Shown piece after piece: positions 9,252 through 20,435 of a DNA stretch of 64,000 nt (position 1 is its first letter; every line of letters begins with the position of its first letter). The position numbers and the translations under genes were made by a program. Under the pieces are notes generated by a model, which worked only from the letters and a program-made list of their open reading frames with translations, did no database searches and had not been told where the DNA came from. Source of the DNA: Dendrolimus kikuchii (Eukaryota; Arthropoda; Insecta; Lepidoptera; Lasiocampidae); contig CM034407.1 in the NCBI GenBank assembly GCA_019925095.2, forward strand, positions 16,870,710 through 16,934,709, written 5' to 3'.

Positions 9252-9530
9252 GATCGTAAGTTCATTTTTGTACAATAAAGAGTTATCTACCTATCTATCT
9301 ATTTTTTAATGTTTATTTACGTTTACTCTATGATATCATTAACTACTTACGGTAACGTCAGCTTAAATTAGAACTAATAAACGCAATTAATAGTTTTTTA
9401 AAACGATAGAATTTTTAAAGTTATTGTTAGTTCTTTTTGATTTAATTATACGCAATGGGAATTTTGTAATTCTAAAAAGAATACATAGCACATAAAAATA
9501 ATAAATATAAATATATAAAAATAAACAAAT
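9252..9530. other. AT-rich flank of the retrovirus
   Basis: No gene is seen. A short aataaagagttatctacctatctatct at about 9279-9305 looks like the tetranucleotide tail of a LINE 3' end. Confidence 0.4.
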
Positions 9531-9743
9531 GCACTGCTGCTCTCTTAAAGGAGACTAGAACCTGGTCACTAATGCCGGAACACAACTCAAGGCTGTTATG
9601 GCGGCATACTCTAAACCAGGGGTGGAAGCCATCCACTCGGGCAAATACCCTACCACCTGGCTGTGGGTGTTTTGTCGCCTCTTACGACAGGCCGCCCGGC
9701 CGCAGGAAGCTGTAGTCTTTCTCCGTTCCTGCACGGATATAAT
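9531..9743 (-). mobile_element. family A SINE-like repeat, 3'-truncated copy
   Basis: Minus-strand copy carrying the 5' two thirds of the family, from TATCCGTGCAGGAACGG at its right end to the AGAGAGCAGCAGTGCATTTG segment. The A-tailed 3' third is missing. Confidence 0.8.
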
Positions 9744-9861
9744 GTGTACACACACGGATAAATTGTGTAATAAAAAGTGTAATATTTTTATCCCAGGAAT
9801 CATTCAATTCAGATGCATACAAATTAGCTTAATCCGACACAACTTTCAATAAAGCGATAGC

Positions 9862-9990
9862 TTACCTGCACATCGAGATAACCAATGTGACAAACCTGCC
9901 AACTTGGACAAGCGCGGCAGGTATACTTACTGTCCGTTCGCCTGTAGTGAGAGGCCTTAACTCAGCAATGGGACGTTTATGGGCTGTTAT
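9862..9990 (+). repeat. family C repeat
   Basis: Contains cacatcgagataaccaatgt, aaacctgccaa, gcggcaggtatac and cagcaatgggacgtttatgg. A second copy is at 20283-20435 and a partial reverse copy at 29733-29820. From memory the 'cagtgggacgtatatagg' ending is very common at LINE/SINE 3' ends in Lepidoptera. Confidence 0.65.
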
Positions 9991-11100
9991 TATTTTATTA
10001 TTAAGGTTCAAGGCAATTCCTAGACCAGATGTTATCTTTCATCCAACTAAAGGGCCTGCCACTTGAACGCCTATCATAATATTTGATCACAGTAAGTTTC
10101 TCGACACCTTTTCTATATTTACGTAATATATATCTAGAAACATAACGAATAATATCGCGTATGTCGAATCGCAATTTTAATATACCAGCAAGATTAAATA
10201 CGTTTGCGGCGCCAAAGCCGATTAATCCGGGAATCGGGTGCTGTATATTAAGACATATTGCAGTCTTCATTAGTACTAAATATTACGTACATTTATACGG
10301 GACAACCTTTGATAGTTATCGAGGGTTTCCAGAAGAATTAATTATTTTCTCTTGAGAATTAGGACCTTAAGACAAGTCTTAAATCGTCTCATCTTTTCAA
10401 TCGTCCGAAAACGATGAGAGATGATTTGATCTACATATTCCATTACAAAAGCCACATCATTAGCCCATCACAATTCACTAAAGAATGTAAGCCTCTCCAA
10501 GCTTACATTCATTAGTGAATTGTGATCACACAGCTTACTAAATTTGTGAATATATTTGTGGCTAGTTCTCCTACAAATCTTCGTTTCGGATTTTATCCTA
10601 TAGTTAGATTGTTGATTGACTGGTTTGCTTAGACTATGATAATATTATTACCTCTATTGGATATCTCAATTCAGTTGCAATATCGGGCTCAAAGGGCAGT
10701 ATACAATACACTTCCGGGTTAACTTTAATGAGCTTCAACCCTTTGTGAAATTGTAAAGGCAGAGCCTATAGATGAGATGTCTATTGGTATACGTGGCCTT
10801 AGAATTTTCCTATATTCAATTATTTATCGTAAAATGAATGAATATATACACTTAATTGTTCATTATTCATCATAAATTAAAATCAGGTTCTTAAAACTTG
10901 ATACAAATATCGATTGAACAAAGGGCGGTTAAGGTAGGTACATTGATTCGTAACTGTGGCACCCATTTCTTAGATCAATGACGTAGGTTCGGCTGATATC
11001 CAGGTAGCTTACACCGTTAAAGCGGAACAACGCCCTAATTGATAGAAAAAGAAACAAAGAACATAGGATTATTTTTTAGTGTGAACATATATCTAGTACG
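9991..11100. other. no gene recognised; one strong hairpin
   Basis: AT-rich sequence without coding signatures. The one structure of note is the hairpin at 10468-10525, listed separately. Confidence 0.5.
10468..10525. repeat. 25-bp near-perfect hairpin with 8-base loop
   Basis: Left arm 10468-10492 (tcacaattcactaaagaatg plus taagc) and right arm 10501-10525 are reverse complements except for one mismatch. They are separated by ctctccaa. The size would suit a small foldback element or a short RNA hairpin. Flanks show no further pairing by eye. Confidence 0.75.
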
Positions 11101-11106
11101 AATCTC

Positions 11107-11391
11107 GTGGCCGAGTCTAATATAATAGGAGAAATAAAAGCTTACCACCTCCGTTGGCTCGGTCACGTAGAAAGGATGGGGGAGGATCGCAGCCTGAGGA
11201 AAGCATATTTGGGACGGCCGGTAGGTCGGCGTCCGGTTGGCTGTCCCAAATATCGCTGGAAGGACAGAGCGGAGGCTGACCTGTCGGAGCTAGAAGCCAA
11301 TAATTGGCAAGAAACCACACAGGACAGAGTAAAGTGGCATACTCTCGTTTCGGAGGCCAAGACCCACTTTGTCGCTGAGCAAACGGAGTAA
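11107..11391 (+). pseudogene. LINE ORF2, C-terminal tail
   Basis: The open stretch encodes LRWLGHVERMGEDRS, then LGRPVGRRPVG, PKYRWKDRAEADLSE and NWQETTQDRVKWHTL, then stops at 11389-11391. This arrangement (RWLGHVxRM, GRPxGRP, RWxDxVxxDL, WxxxAQDRxxWR) is the tail after the reverse transcriptase of many non-LTR retrotransposons. The catalytic RT domain is missing. There is no ATG at the start (GTG only), so it is a 5'-truncated remnant. The exact clade is not resolved. Confidence 0.8.
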
Positions 11392-11919
11392 ATAAGTACG
11401 TACATAGGTAAAATAAGCATTATTTAAGATAACAGAATAAAAAAATGAAATATAAATTAAAGACACATCTTAATATAAGTCCTAAAAATTGGATCAAGTT
11501 CAGCATTAATGTTGGTTCGTTAGACCAACGCCGATCTTCTGCTTGAGCCTAGAGCGAAGTCACGGTAATTACGTTTTCTTAGAATACCACGTGATGTCGG
11601 TGAAATAAAATATTCTGTGAAAATTACATCACGATTAACTATGTGTAAATGTTTTAGAATTTCTTGGCTAGGGTGGGCACGGTGAAAACGTGACTTTCGC
11701 CCCAGTTGTATTGATCCTTCATACTCCTTCACGGCGTTCTATGGTGAGTCAGTCCATAAACAGATCTCAAAACAGCCTAAGCGCTTCAAGCTCTCAACCA
11801 ACATATTATTATTACTCTACGTTAATAAAACGCGACACGGGTCTCTTAGAAAGTAACAGCAATAACACCTTGCGAAGCGGTTTACATAGACTAGGAAGTA
11901 AAATTAAATTTTACCTTAT
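11392..11919. other. no gene recognised
   Basis: AT-rich sequence with only short chance frames. No motif or known repeat end was recognised. Confidence 0.4.
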
Positions 11920-12451
11920 TGTTACAAATTAGGCGCCGACAAAGACAAATTCCACATACAAATTTGTAGAAGCACATTATTACCCGTCGGTATTTGAAAC
12001 TAATAACATTGAAACTATTGTAATTCTTTTATGATCGTTTTCTTTTGTTTATTTATTTATTGGCATACGTTTCTAGAGAACAGGCTTTACGTTTACGGCC
12101 ACTTGCGGCTGTAATCATTAGCCAGGTGTTACGGATATAAAGTACAAGCTGATTATAGGAAATTCGATCACGTTGCCGGATGGGCACACTGCATTTGTGC
12201 AGTATAAAACGATGGCCTCATTGAGGGAGGGGTGCAGTCGAGCAAGAACCACGATCAAGGCGAGACGTGTGTACTACAATCGGGAATCTAGACGGACTTT
12301 GCGCATTTTATTGAATTACGACCTTCTGCATTACGTTTGGATTTGTTTTGTTCGGTTATATTTGTACCTGTGTTATACGTGTTTGTATAGTTCTAATAAA
12401 CTCTATAATAATTCCAACGGCATTTTAATTCGAGTCCTGCAACTCGTAACA
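11920..12451 (+). repeat. solo LTR, family D
   Basis: A 532-bp LTR from TGTTACAAATTAGGCGCCG to CTGCAACTCGTAACA. It is flanked by the 4-bp direct repeat TTAT (11916-11919 and 12452-12455). A second, reverse copy lies at 36750-37231 with the same ends, and a 5' fragment at 14264. No internal sequence is attached, so it arose by LTR-LTR recombination. A tctaataaactctataat stretch near the end may hold the poly(A) signal. Confidence 0.85.
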
Positions 12452-14217
12452 TTATATATATGACCTCCAAAAATTGTTCTCCCGTGGAATTTATTTTGAA
12501 TAAAAACTTTTGAATTTGAATGTGAAATTAATCTACTACGATTTACAGACAGATGTAAATAACTAACTACCCACGAGTGATCAATAAATTTAAAGACCTA
12601 AATATCTTCGTTTCATAAATGTCACATATTTGCCTATAGGGCGAACTAATGTTCAGGAAATAGGCTAGAGTATGGTAAACATCTTTCTCTACAACGATCC
12701 CCTTGGAAACGCGCCAAACTATATTGATTCCGAGGAGTTCGTCCTACGACCAACAAGGAAATAACACTATCCCGGAAACGAATGTCAAAAGTGCACTCTC
12801 GGTTTTTACTATCCTTTATTAAAATCACCTAATTATGCCCCCGTGATACATCTATATCAATAAATAATTGAAGTCTATGTTTGTAGTTTCAAAATACCAA
12901 AATTTAAGTGAAAGCTGCTACTTGTGCGACGCCTTTTCACAAATGATCACTTTTAGAATTTTTGTCTGTCTCAAACTTTGACTCGAATAGACTCCGTGAC
13001 CTTTCTGTTGCCTTATTGAGAGTTAATATCTTGCTACCTCTTCACTTAATTTAAAAAAATCATTAGGGGACATTGCTAAGTTTTTTCAAGATCTAACTAA
13101 TGATACCTCCACTACTAGGTACACTGAAACAGAAATTTCCTGGAAAGAGAAGCAAACTGTTCTTGGAGCATACTGAAAATTATTCTTATGGAATTACGAT
13201 CTTATGGAATCATAAAACGAAGAATTATTCATTTGATTTTTCATTTCATGTTCTCAAGAAACTTCCAAACACTTGATCTGTCTTAACGACACCTACCGCG
13301 TTATACGAATTGAATTGTTCGCTTTCCAGAAACCGTGAAATGTGTCCAAACTGATAGCCTTAGAAATGGTATAAATTTATTTGATATAGGCTGGTGCAAC
13401 AGCATTTTGGCAGACCCTTGTCAGACTCTGCAAAACAAATTTACAAATATCTTACACACGCCACCTAATTAAAATATATTATGTTCATTGTTAATTATTA
13501 AGGCGACTTAGCCAAGTTGTGGCTAAGCCTTTAGGAAGAATAAAAAAAAACCGTGTAAACCACGTAATTATCTATTCACATCTACGCCTTTTAACCAAGT
13601 TGAATCGTTTATAGTATCAGCTTCTGTAGTGCATAAAATTACAACTAACAGAGTCGTATTAATTTTTTATATATTTATAGAATAAATCACGTAACCTTCT
13701 AGAGAAAAGCATATTGTCCCAGACACCCCCGTAATCTACTATCAAAGTTTGGAAGAACAAAATATGTTCTATCTTTCAAACAAAATAGTTCGCCAAGCCA
13801 TCCAACTATAAGATGAGTAGGAGGGGAAAATAAATTTAGTAGATGCCCGATATAGCCGTATGAGGTCGCTTCGGTCGCTCTCTGCGACACTGAAGGTACG
13901 GTTACACGTACGAAATTAGTTCGTAAAGCTTGACTTACATTTTCTTTTGCCGAAAACCTTTAGAAATTTCCAAGTATCGAAGTCTGTTCAGGCGTCTGGG
14001 TATTACTAATTTGAACAATTATTTGCCAACAAAATACTAAGTTACTAATTTAATGTCTATAAATTCGTGTAAGAGTCTTGTTATCTTTTAATTTGTATAG
14101 GGCTTGTTCATGTCTAGTCTTAGAACTTTGGGTCCGTGGGGGCCTAGTACTCATAAACTATTTAAGAATAATAAGCCCTTGTATTCAACGAGATAATGTT
14201 ACCAGCGTTCTAGGTTC
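12452..14217. other. no gene recognised
   Basis: About 1.8 kb of AT-rich sequence. At 12480-12520 a short ttttgaatttgaatgtg stretch looks like the microsatellite tail of a LINE. Small frames (for example on the minus strand at 13699-13890) show no recognisable motifs. Confidence 0.4.
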
Positions 14218-14262
14218 TGTAACGACTGACCTTTTTAGTCGTTATATTAGAAATTTATTGTA
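14218..14262 (+). repeat. family B LTR, 5' fragment
   Basis: Starts TGTAACGACTGACCTTTTTA and shows the family B hallmark 'TAGTCGTTA'. It is cut after about 45 bp where family D LTR sequence begins. Confidence 0.65.
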
Positions 14263-14263
14263 T

Positions 14264-14428
14264 TGTTACGATCGAGGTGCCGACAAAAGTAGATTCACAC
14301 CTGCATACCATAAAAGCACACTTTATTACCTACTTGTGTACATTCGATAGTCTATTTAGTGACGGACTTTGCGCGTGTTATTGAATCGTGCATTACGTTT
14401 GGACTGATTATGTTTAGTTATATTATTT
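14264..14428 (+). repeat. family D LTR, 5' fragment
   Basis: Starts TGTTACGATCGAGGTGCCGA and follows the family D LTR through the 'cttatt' and 'gcgttacgtttgga' segments. It is internally deleted and ends where the tRNA-derived SINE begins. Confidence 0.7.
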
Positions 14429-14680
14429 GACGGCCTCTGTGGTTGAGTGGGCTAAGCCTTTGTCGGCGTACCTCACTGCAACGCAGAGGTTCCGGGTTCG
14501 ATTCCTGGTATAGTAAATTTCGGAAACGTATTTTCTCCGTTATTTACTATGGTCTGGGTGTCTGGGATCGGCCCCAGAGTAGTCCGTTGTATGTTACCCA
14601 TAACACAAGCGTAACTTGCTTAATTTGGGGATATACAATGTGTGTGTTTGTCTGCCGATTATTATTATTATTATTATACT
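14429..14680 (+). mobile_element. tRNA-derived SINE
   Basis: The head carries perfect matches to both internal pol III promoter boxes: box A TGGTTGAGTGGG and box B GGTTCGATTCC, 40-50 bases apart. A tRNA-unrelated body follows (gtctgggtgtctgggatcgg, then gtccgttgtatgttac), ending in an ATT repeat tail. A diverged minus-strand relative lies at 51686-51905. It is not a functional tRNA: no cloverleaf continues past box B. Confidence 0.85.
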
Positions 14681-14681
14681 G

Positions 14682-15757
14682 TATTTATTTATTCTCAAAA
14701 ATTTTTCATTTTTTTAAAATATACATATAAAGATATTTTTTTATAAAAAAATAGATAACATTATTCTTTTATAAAAATATATCAAAAATAAAATACATAT
14801 TCAATAAAAAAATATAAAATCTTGTATCTCATCGTCAGCGGGGCCTGGGGTCCAAACTACCGATGGTTATGGCTCCAGAGACAGGAACCTCCTCACAATT
14901 CGTGCCGTGTCGAAGAGTGCTGCCTTCTGTATCTGGCCCTTCACCCAGCTTCCCAGCGAAAGCCTCTCTAGATGACGGTCGAGGCTTTTCGCTATAAGAC
15001 CATTGACGGTAACAACTATCGGCACAATGCTCGTTGACTCCAGACGCCACATAGCCGTAACCTCGTGAGCAAGATCCAAGTATTTACTTAGTTTGAGCAA
15101 GATCCAAGTATTTACTTAGTTTATTATTATTATTATGTATTTCTTTGTAGATCACGGGCCATAAAAACGGCCCGGACATTTGGAGGGCTTGCGTGGGGCC
15201 ATGGGAAGGCCAACACGTAGAGGCCCCTTGACAAATTTAATGTAAATGTGGCGTGACACTGACCGGCGATTATCCCTGTCTACACCATATAGTAATGCAC
15301 CCAAGGACAAGCCCCGGCCAGTGTAGGACTATTGTGGGAAATGAGGACAAAAAGTACCGGGCTATTGTGGTGAACTGCTAATGGTACTAGGGGTCTGGGA
15401 ATATGGGGACTATGGCGTCTGCCCGTCGCAATGTTCAGGGAACATGGAAAAATGGGCAGACGGTGACTCGCCACTCCCTGCATGGGCCCCAAAAAATGCC
15501 ATAAAGACAGGGGCAACATGGGTGTGAGTGGCTAAGGGGTGTCGAGAGGTGGGCTGCAGGTTCACCGAAGCTACTTCCGACGTTAGGCCGTTTATCACTT
15601 CCACCCCTGGAGCTTGAGTCTTAGCTCTAGCGATCTCCACTCCGTGCCGGCTGGTTAAGGCAAGCACGGAGGCGGGGGCCTTGCCTTGGCCCCCGGAGTC
15701 AGGTACGAGGTGTCGCTACTCACCTAAGGCTTCGCCACAAAGCCCCCCTGCGGGATT
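14682..15757 (-). mobile_element. composite LINE derivative, copy 1
   Basis: Minus-strand element of about 1.08 kb. Its 3' part codes for a LINE ORF2 tail (SIVPIVVTVNGLIAK, then LSLGSWVKGQIQKA and ARIVRRFLSLEP, stop at 14867-14869), followed by an AT-rich 3' UTR. The upstream part (about 15150-15757) is GC-rich, has no RT motifs and reads like a 5' UTR. The RT domain is missing, so 5' and 3' LINE ends seem joined. A collinear copy lies at 18604-19620. Copy 1 also carries a short duplication (gagcaagatccaagtattta) at about 15066-15117. Confidence 0.7.
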
Positions 15758-16083
15758 ATTATTGTAACGAGTAACCTTATCAGTTGTTATACATGTATAC
15801 AAAAAAATAACTATTGTTGAATTTAAAATCATAGGATACCTCTTAATACAAAAGTTTTATTGGACATCACAGACATTCGGATGTAAATTATTTATTTAAA
15901 AAAAATATAAAGAATATTATTGAAGATCCAGTAGCGCCAGGAACACCGAAATCCTTGTAAATTCTTCCTCCCTTCCTCGCAATCATGAAAAAGAATACAC
16001 CTTTCAAATGAAGAATGCGCTAGAACAAGAAAACTCACGTCGTGAGGCAGTATCATTGCATTTTTTTTTAATTTTTTTTAATT
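15758..16083. other. no gene recognised
   Basis: AT-rich spacer between the composite LINE and a family A copy. Nothing was recognised. Confidence 0.4.
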
Positions 16084-16384
16084 GTAGGAGATCAGCAGAC
16101 AGACAAACGGCCCACTTGATGGAAAGCGGTTACCATCGCCTATGGACATTTGCAACAGCAAAGTTGCTACAAATGCGCTGCTGCTCTCTTAAGGGAAACT
16201 GGGACCTGGTCACTAATGCCGGAACACAACTCAAGGTTGTTATGGCGACATACTTTAGACCAGGGGTGGTAGCCATCCAGTCGGGCAAATGCCCTACCTC
16301 CTGGCTGTGGGTTGTTAAGTCGCCTCTTACGACAGGCCGCCCGGCCGCAAGAAATTGTATTCTTTCTCCGTTCCTGCACGGATA
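16084..16384 (-). mobile_element. family A SINE-like repeat, full length
   Basis: Minus-strand copy running from TTTATCCGTGCAGGAACGG (right) to the A tail (left, seen as T-runs at 16060-16083). It is highly similar to the copy inside the retrovirus. Confidence 0.85.
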
Positions 16385-16753
16385 AAATATTAAACGGATA
16401 TTTTTGGAGCAGGATTCAAAGAAAATCAATATAATAAATAATTTAATTACATCGCAGGACAACAAATCCTAGTGGTTTCTGAAGCTACCGGGGGAAAAGT
16501 GAACTAATGGCGAGTTAAGTTCTTCTACCTGCTTCTTTATCTACGCTACTCTCGGCCATCTCGTCGCGCCCGCACCTATTTTATCATCTCAACTACAAGA
16601 TTCCGGCCTTTTTTTTGAGGCGGGGGAAATGCATTTCGCACACTACCGGGACCTGTGCTAGGGATTAGACCATAGCGATGAGAGATGAATCCACTGAAGA
16701 TAGTACAGACACCAGAGTCAATCGCCGGCATGTGTGGAGACTCAGCAAGGTAC
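16385..16753. other. no gene recognised
   Basis: Mixed-composition spacer. Nothing was recognised before the family B LTR starts. Confidence 0.4.
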
Positions 16754-16975
16754 TGTAACGTCTAACTTCTTTAGTCGTCATAAATATATATTAAAAAATA
16801 TAATTATTTGAAATAAATTTGTGGAACGCCTCCTAAATCAATCGAGATAAGAATTGTATCGGCTTGCGAGCTGAACACATTATTATAGAAGTGTTTCTTC
16901 GTTATAAACTATATATTTCCTGAACCCAGTCTCTTATTGAAGATCCCGGTCAGCTCGGAAACCGCTGGCCGTTAC
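16754..16975 (+). repeat. family B LTR, 5' LTR of a truncated element
   Basis: A 222-bp LTR from TGTAACGTCTAACTTCTTTA to CGCTGGCCGTTACA. Related LTRs or fragments lie at 14218, 34098, 40305-40716 and 59362-59613. Unlike those copies, it is followed by internal sequence: a candidate primer site TGGTGGAGTGGCGCCGAA at 16976, a leader, and gag. Confidence 0.8.
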
Positions 16976-17257
16976 ATGGTGGAGTGGCGCCGAATCCTCA
17001 GAATTGAAAGAGGAGGACTGGTACAGGAGTATCGAAGGAGCAACAGCGCATCGTGGTGGACGTGCTGCGTTAAATAGTAATTTACTCGTTAAAACGTTTT
17101 ATTTCTGTCAATATTCAGTTTCGTGTGTAAGCCAAGTCGAAGCTGAGCTCATCCTGCAACTCGCTTGAAAAGGACGGACGAGCAAAGAAGCAGCGACGAG
17201 CTTCTCTAGCAGGATCTCTCGATATATCTGGTGATGTTTATTTAATTATTTTAAAAT

Positions 17258-17627
17258 ATGTCACAGAAATACACGGGGATCAACAGTGATTTTGGGGATT
17301 TTTTTTTATCTCAGTTTAACATTATCGCTGCCGTGAATAAGTGGGACGATGTAAATAAGGTTATATTCCCAGCTTACCTAGAAGGCGTGGCCTTGTCATT
17401 TTATAGAAGAATATACGATGACAAAACTTACTTTCGCAGATTTAGTATCAAAATTTAAAACCGAATTTAGTCATAAAAGAGATTACGCCGCTGATTTTTA
17501 CAATATTCGACACATATACAATCAGAGTATACTAGAATTTTTATATGCTGTCGAAGAATTGGCCTTTAAAGCTAATATTACAGACGAAAAGAAAATAATT
17601 TTACAATTCGTTTCGAAATGTAATGAA
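17258..17627 (+). pseudogene. Gag remnant of the family B LTR element
   Basis: Two overlapping frames together cover a retrotransposon Gag region. The first (17258-17458) holds FLSQFNIIAAVNKWDD and YLEGVALSFY. The second (from about 17418) holds LTFADLVSKFKTEFSHKRD, RHIYNQSILEFLYAVEELA and KIILQFVSKC. The tract resembles the conserved retrotransposon gag fold around 'FxxxLxxxFxxxF'. A frameshift near 17418-17440 separates the two frames. At about 17628 the coding sequence stops abruptly at a GC-rich LINE fragment on the other strand. It lies 283 bases downstream of the family B LTR, so it belongs to that element. Confidence 0.7.
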
Positions 17628-18121
17628 CAGACGCCCCCAAGGTTCTCGTTCGTGTCTCGAGGAGCTCCTCCCGAGCCCGGGCTTTCGTTCGCAGAGTTGC
17701 GATCGAAAAGGCTTTTCTGGCCTCGAGTCGATCGAGTCGACGAGTCAATTCTCTTCTACATAATCTGGTGGACGACGGGCCCTACTGCGTTTGAGCCTGT
17801 AGGTGATTATGCGGACTGCCTTCCGCAGTTTGCCCAGCTCCTTGGTCCACCAGTGGACCGACGTACGCGGTGGGGGTCGTTTAGATCCAGGTATAGCAGC
17901 GTCGCAAATCCTAGTTAGGGGCTTGCGCATGTGCTCAGCCTGCGACTCCAGATTCCCCGGGTCGGCCGGGTAGGCCCAGCATTCGATAAGTGCCCTCTTC
18001 TCGGTTTGATCCGCGTCAACTTTGGTGAGAACCCAGGGCGGGAGCTGGGAGGGCCATAAGACCTCTCTTGTATCCTATCTTCTGTCAATAAAGAGTTATT
18101 CGTTTTTGTTCCGCGATCCAT
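17628..18121 (-). pseudogene. LINE ORF2 fragment between endonuclease and reverse transcriptase
   Basis: The minus strand encodes AEHMRKPLTRICDAAIPGS, then TSVHWWTKELGKLRK. After a frameshift near 17745-17760 it continues with LDRLEARKAFSIATLRTKAR and AREELLET. 'CDAxxP...VxWWxxEIxxLRR' and 'KARAREELL' are typical of the linker that follows the endonuclease domain in R1/Jockey-type LINEs. Neither the endonuclease nor the RT catalytic residues are included. GC content is much higher than the surroundings. The left border coincides with the broken end of the gag remnant. Confidence 0.7.
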
Positions 18122-18603
18122 TCTGTTATTCTTGCCAACGCGACGAAACCATTTCGTAAACCGGCGCGTAACTATATTGCATTGCCACAGAATAATATAA
18201 TACTTGAATTGAACAGCATCACATCAACTGCAAATTGTAAATCGACGGACGCCAAAAGATGTTTGCTCTCTCCAAACCGTGCAAGCAATATGCATTATTA
18301 TCAGATTTGCTTTTCGCAACGTCGAATTTGAATACTGCTCATATGAGTTGAGGCAAAAGCAAAAACTACATATACAATATCTGTAGGTACATATAGTATT
18401 GTACATTTACTTTGAGTATCTTGCTTATAAGGGATACTACACTATTGAAGAATATTTAAATGAGAAAACTTCATTTACATAGCAGCCCGCTCCAGCCTCT
18501 GTACTATCTGCTGTATAATGTTTATATCCTACCAAACATATTGTAAGGAATTTATGGACATATGTTGCAGTATAAATTTTTAGTACATCTTATAATTTAT
18601 CTT
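18122..18603. other. no gene recognised
   Basis: Spacer with mostly AT-rich sequence. Nothing was recognised. Confidence 0.4.
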
Positions 18604-19620
18604 ATATTTATTTGTTCTCAAAAATTTCACATTAAAAAAGAATATATAAAGATATTTTTCTATAAAAAAATTGATATTCTCTTATAAAAATACATCAAAA
18701 ATAAAATACATATTCAATAAAAAAATATAAAATCTTGCAGTTCACCGCCAGCGGGGCCTGGGGTCCAAACTACCGGTGGTTAGGGCTCCAGAGACAGGAA
18801 CCTCCTCGCAAATCGTGCTGTGTCCAAGAGTGTTGCGTTCTGTATCTGGCCCTTCACCCAGCTTCCCAGTGAATGCCTCTCTAAATGACAGGCGAGGCTT
18901 TTCGCTATAAGACAGTTGACGGTGACAACTATCGGCACAATGCTCGTTGACTACAGACGCCACATAGCGGTAACCTCGTAAGCAAGATCTATGTATTTTT
19001 AGTACATTTTGGAAGACCACGGGCCATAAAAATGGCCCGGACATTTGGAGGGCTTGCGTGGGGCCATGGAAAGGCCAACACGTAGAGGCCCTTTGACAAA
19101 TTTAATGTAAATGTGGCGTGACACTGACCAGCGATTATCCCTGTCTACACCATATAGTAATGCACCCAAGGACAAGCCCCGGCCAGTGTAGAACTACTGT
19201 GGGAAATGAGGACAAAAAGTACCGGGCTATTGGGGTGAACTGCTAGTGGTACTGAGGGTCTGGGAATATGGGGACTATGGCGTCTGCCCGTTGCAATGTT
19301 CAGGGAACATGGAAAAATGGGCAGACCGTGACTCGCCATTCTGCATGGGCCCCAAAAAATGCCATAAAGACAGGGGCAACATGGGTGTGAGTGGCTAAGG
19401 GGTGTAGAGAGATGGGCTGCAGGTTCACCGAAGCTACTTCTGACGTGATGCCATTTATCACTTCCACCCCTGGAGCTTGAGTCTTAGCTCCAGCGATCTC
19501 CACTCCGTGCCGGCTGGCTAAGGCAAGTACGGAGGTGGGGGCCTTGTCTTGGCCCCCGGAGTCAGGTACGAGGTGTCGCTACTCACCTAAGGCTTCGCCA
19601 CAAAGCTCCCCTGCGGGTTA
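18604..19620 (-). mobile_element. composite LINE derivative, copy 2
   Basis: Collinear with 14682-15757 over its whole length and in the same orientation: AT-rich 3' UTR, ORF2 tail region, then the GC-rich part ending at ctcccctgcgggtta. It lacks the short internal duplication of copy 1 and has several extra frame-breaking differences. The two copies start about 3.9 kb apart. Confidence 0.7.
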
Positions 19621-20282
19621 GTACATCTTATTATTATGACAGTAATAATAATATTTTTGTTTTCTTTTACTATATTTTTGTCTTATTGAGTAAGCACTGT
19701 TGGCTATAACTCAATAGATTCTGCGAAAAGTGATTATATAACATACCTACTTCTGTATAAAATTTACTCAGAAATAAGAGCTGGTGACAGATAAATAGAA
19801 GAAAAACAATTTTTATCTACACGTGTTGCTGGGGAGTTTCTTGCTACTTCTTCTCATTAACAGCAATACGGCCGCCCGGCCGTAGGAAATTGTATTTATT
19901 CTCCGTTCCTGCACGGATAAAAACATAATAAACCTATAATATGTATGTATGAAATAACGTGTCCCTTTCGATTCCGTTTATGTAACCATATTTAAGTAAT
20001 TTGACAGACTTTTCTGTTTAGTAGATTTTATTAAAAATATACGTTTATAATACACTAGTTGTGCCAGCGGAATTATGTTCAGATTGCAACGACGACGGTG
20101 TTTGTTAGTGAATTACAGCATCATAAAAAACCAGATAGCAGTTCCTTTTGGCTATAGTCGTCTCTCCTACGAAAACTACGTCATTTATTGGAATAAAAGT
20201 ATATCAAGTATTCGCCCGTCGTGGTAGGCACTTAGGCAGTTTTCTGATTAAATATGCAAATTGTTACATTTACCACGTGCTA
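19621..20282. other. no gene; a family A fragment inside
   Basis: Mostly AT-rich sequence. About 55 bases at 19868-19922 are the 5' end of family A on the minus strand (ggccgcccggccgtaggaaa to the TATCCGTGC end). Nothing else was recognised. Confidence 0.5.
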
Positions 20283-20435
20283 ACAATGCAACCTGCATAT
20301 CGAGATAACCGATGTGTCAAACCTGCCAAGCCGCGTTGGACAAGCGTGGCGGGTATACTGTCCGTTCCCCCTATAATGGGAGGCCCGAGCCCAGCCGTGG
20401 GAGATTTATGGGCTGATATTATAAGTGTTCGCCCG
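20283..20435 (+). repeat. family C repeat
   Basis: Shares gcatatcgagataaccgatgt, caaacctgccaa, gcgtggcgggtatac and ccgtgggagatttatgggct with the copy at 9862-9990. Confidence 0.65.

Noticed and set aside
9555..9852. Open frames on both strands over family A repeats (also near 16130, 28426, 53143, 57832)
   Set aside because: They follow the SINE-like repeat in every copy, differ in frame and length, and show no conserved start or protein motif.
14440..14520. A tRNA gene, because perfect A and B boxes are present
   Set aside because: The sequence does not close into an acceptor stem after box B and continues into a SINE body with a repeat tail; a diverged second copy exists at 51686-51905.
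15280..15667. A proline/histidine-rich protein in the GC-rich half of the composite LINE
   Set aside because: Frames differ between the two copies and contain no recognisable domain; more likely a LINE leader.
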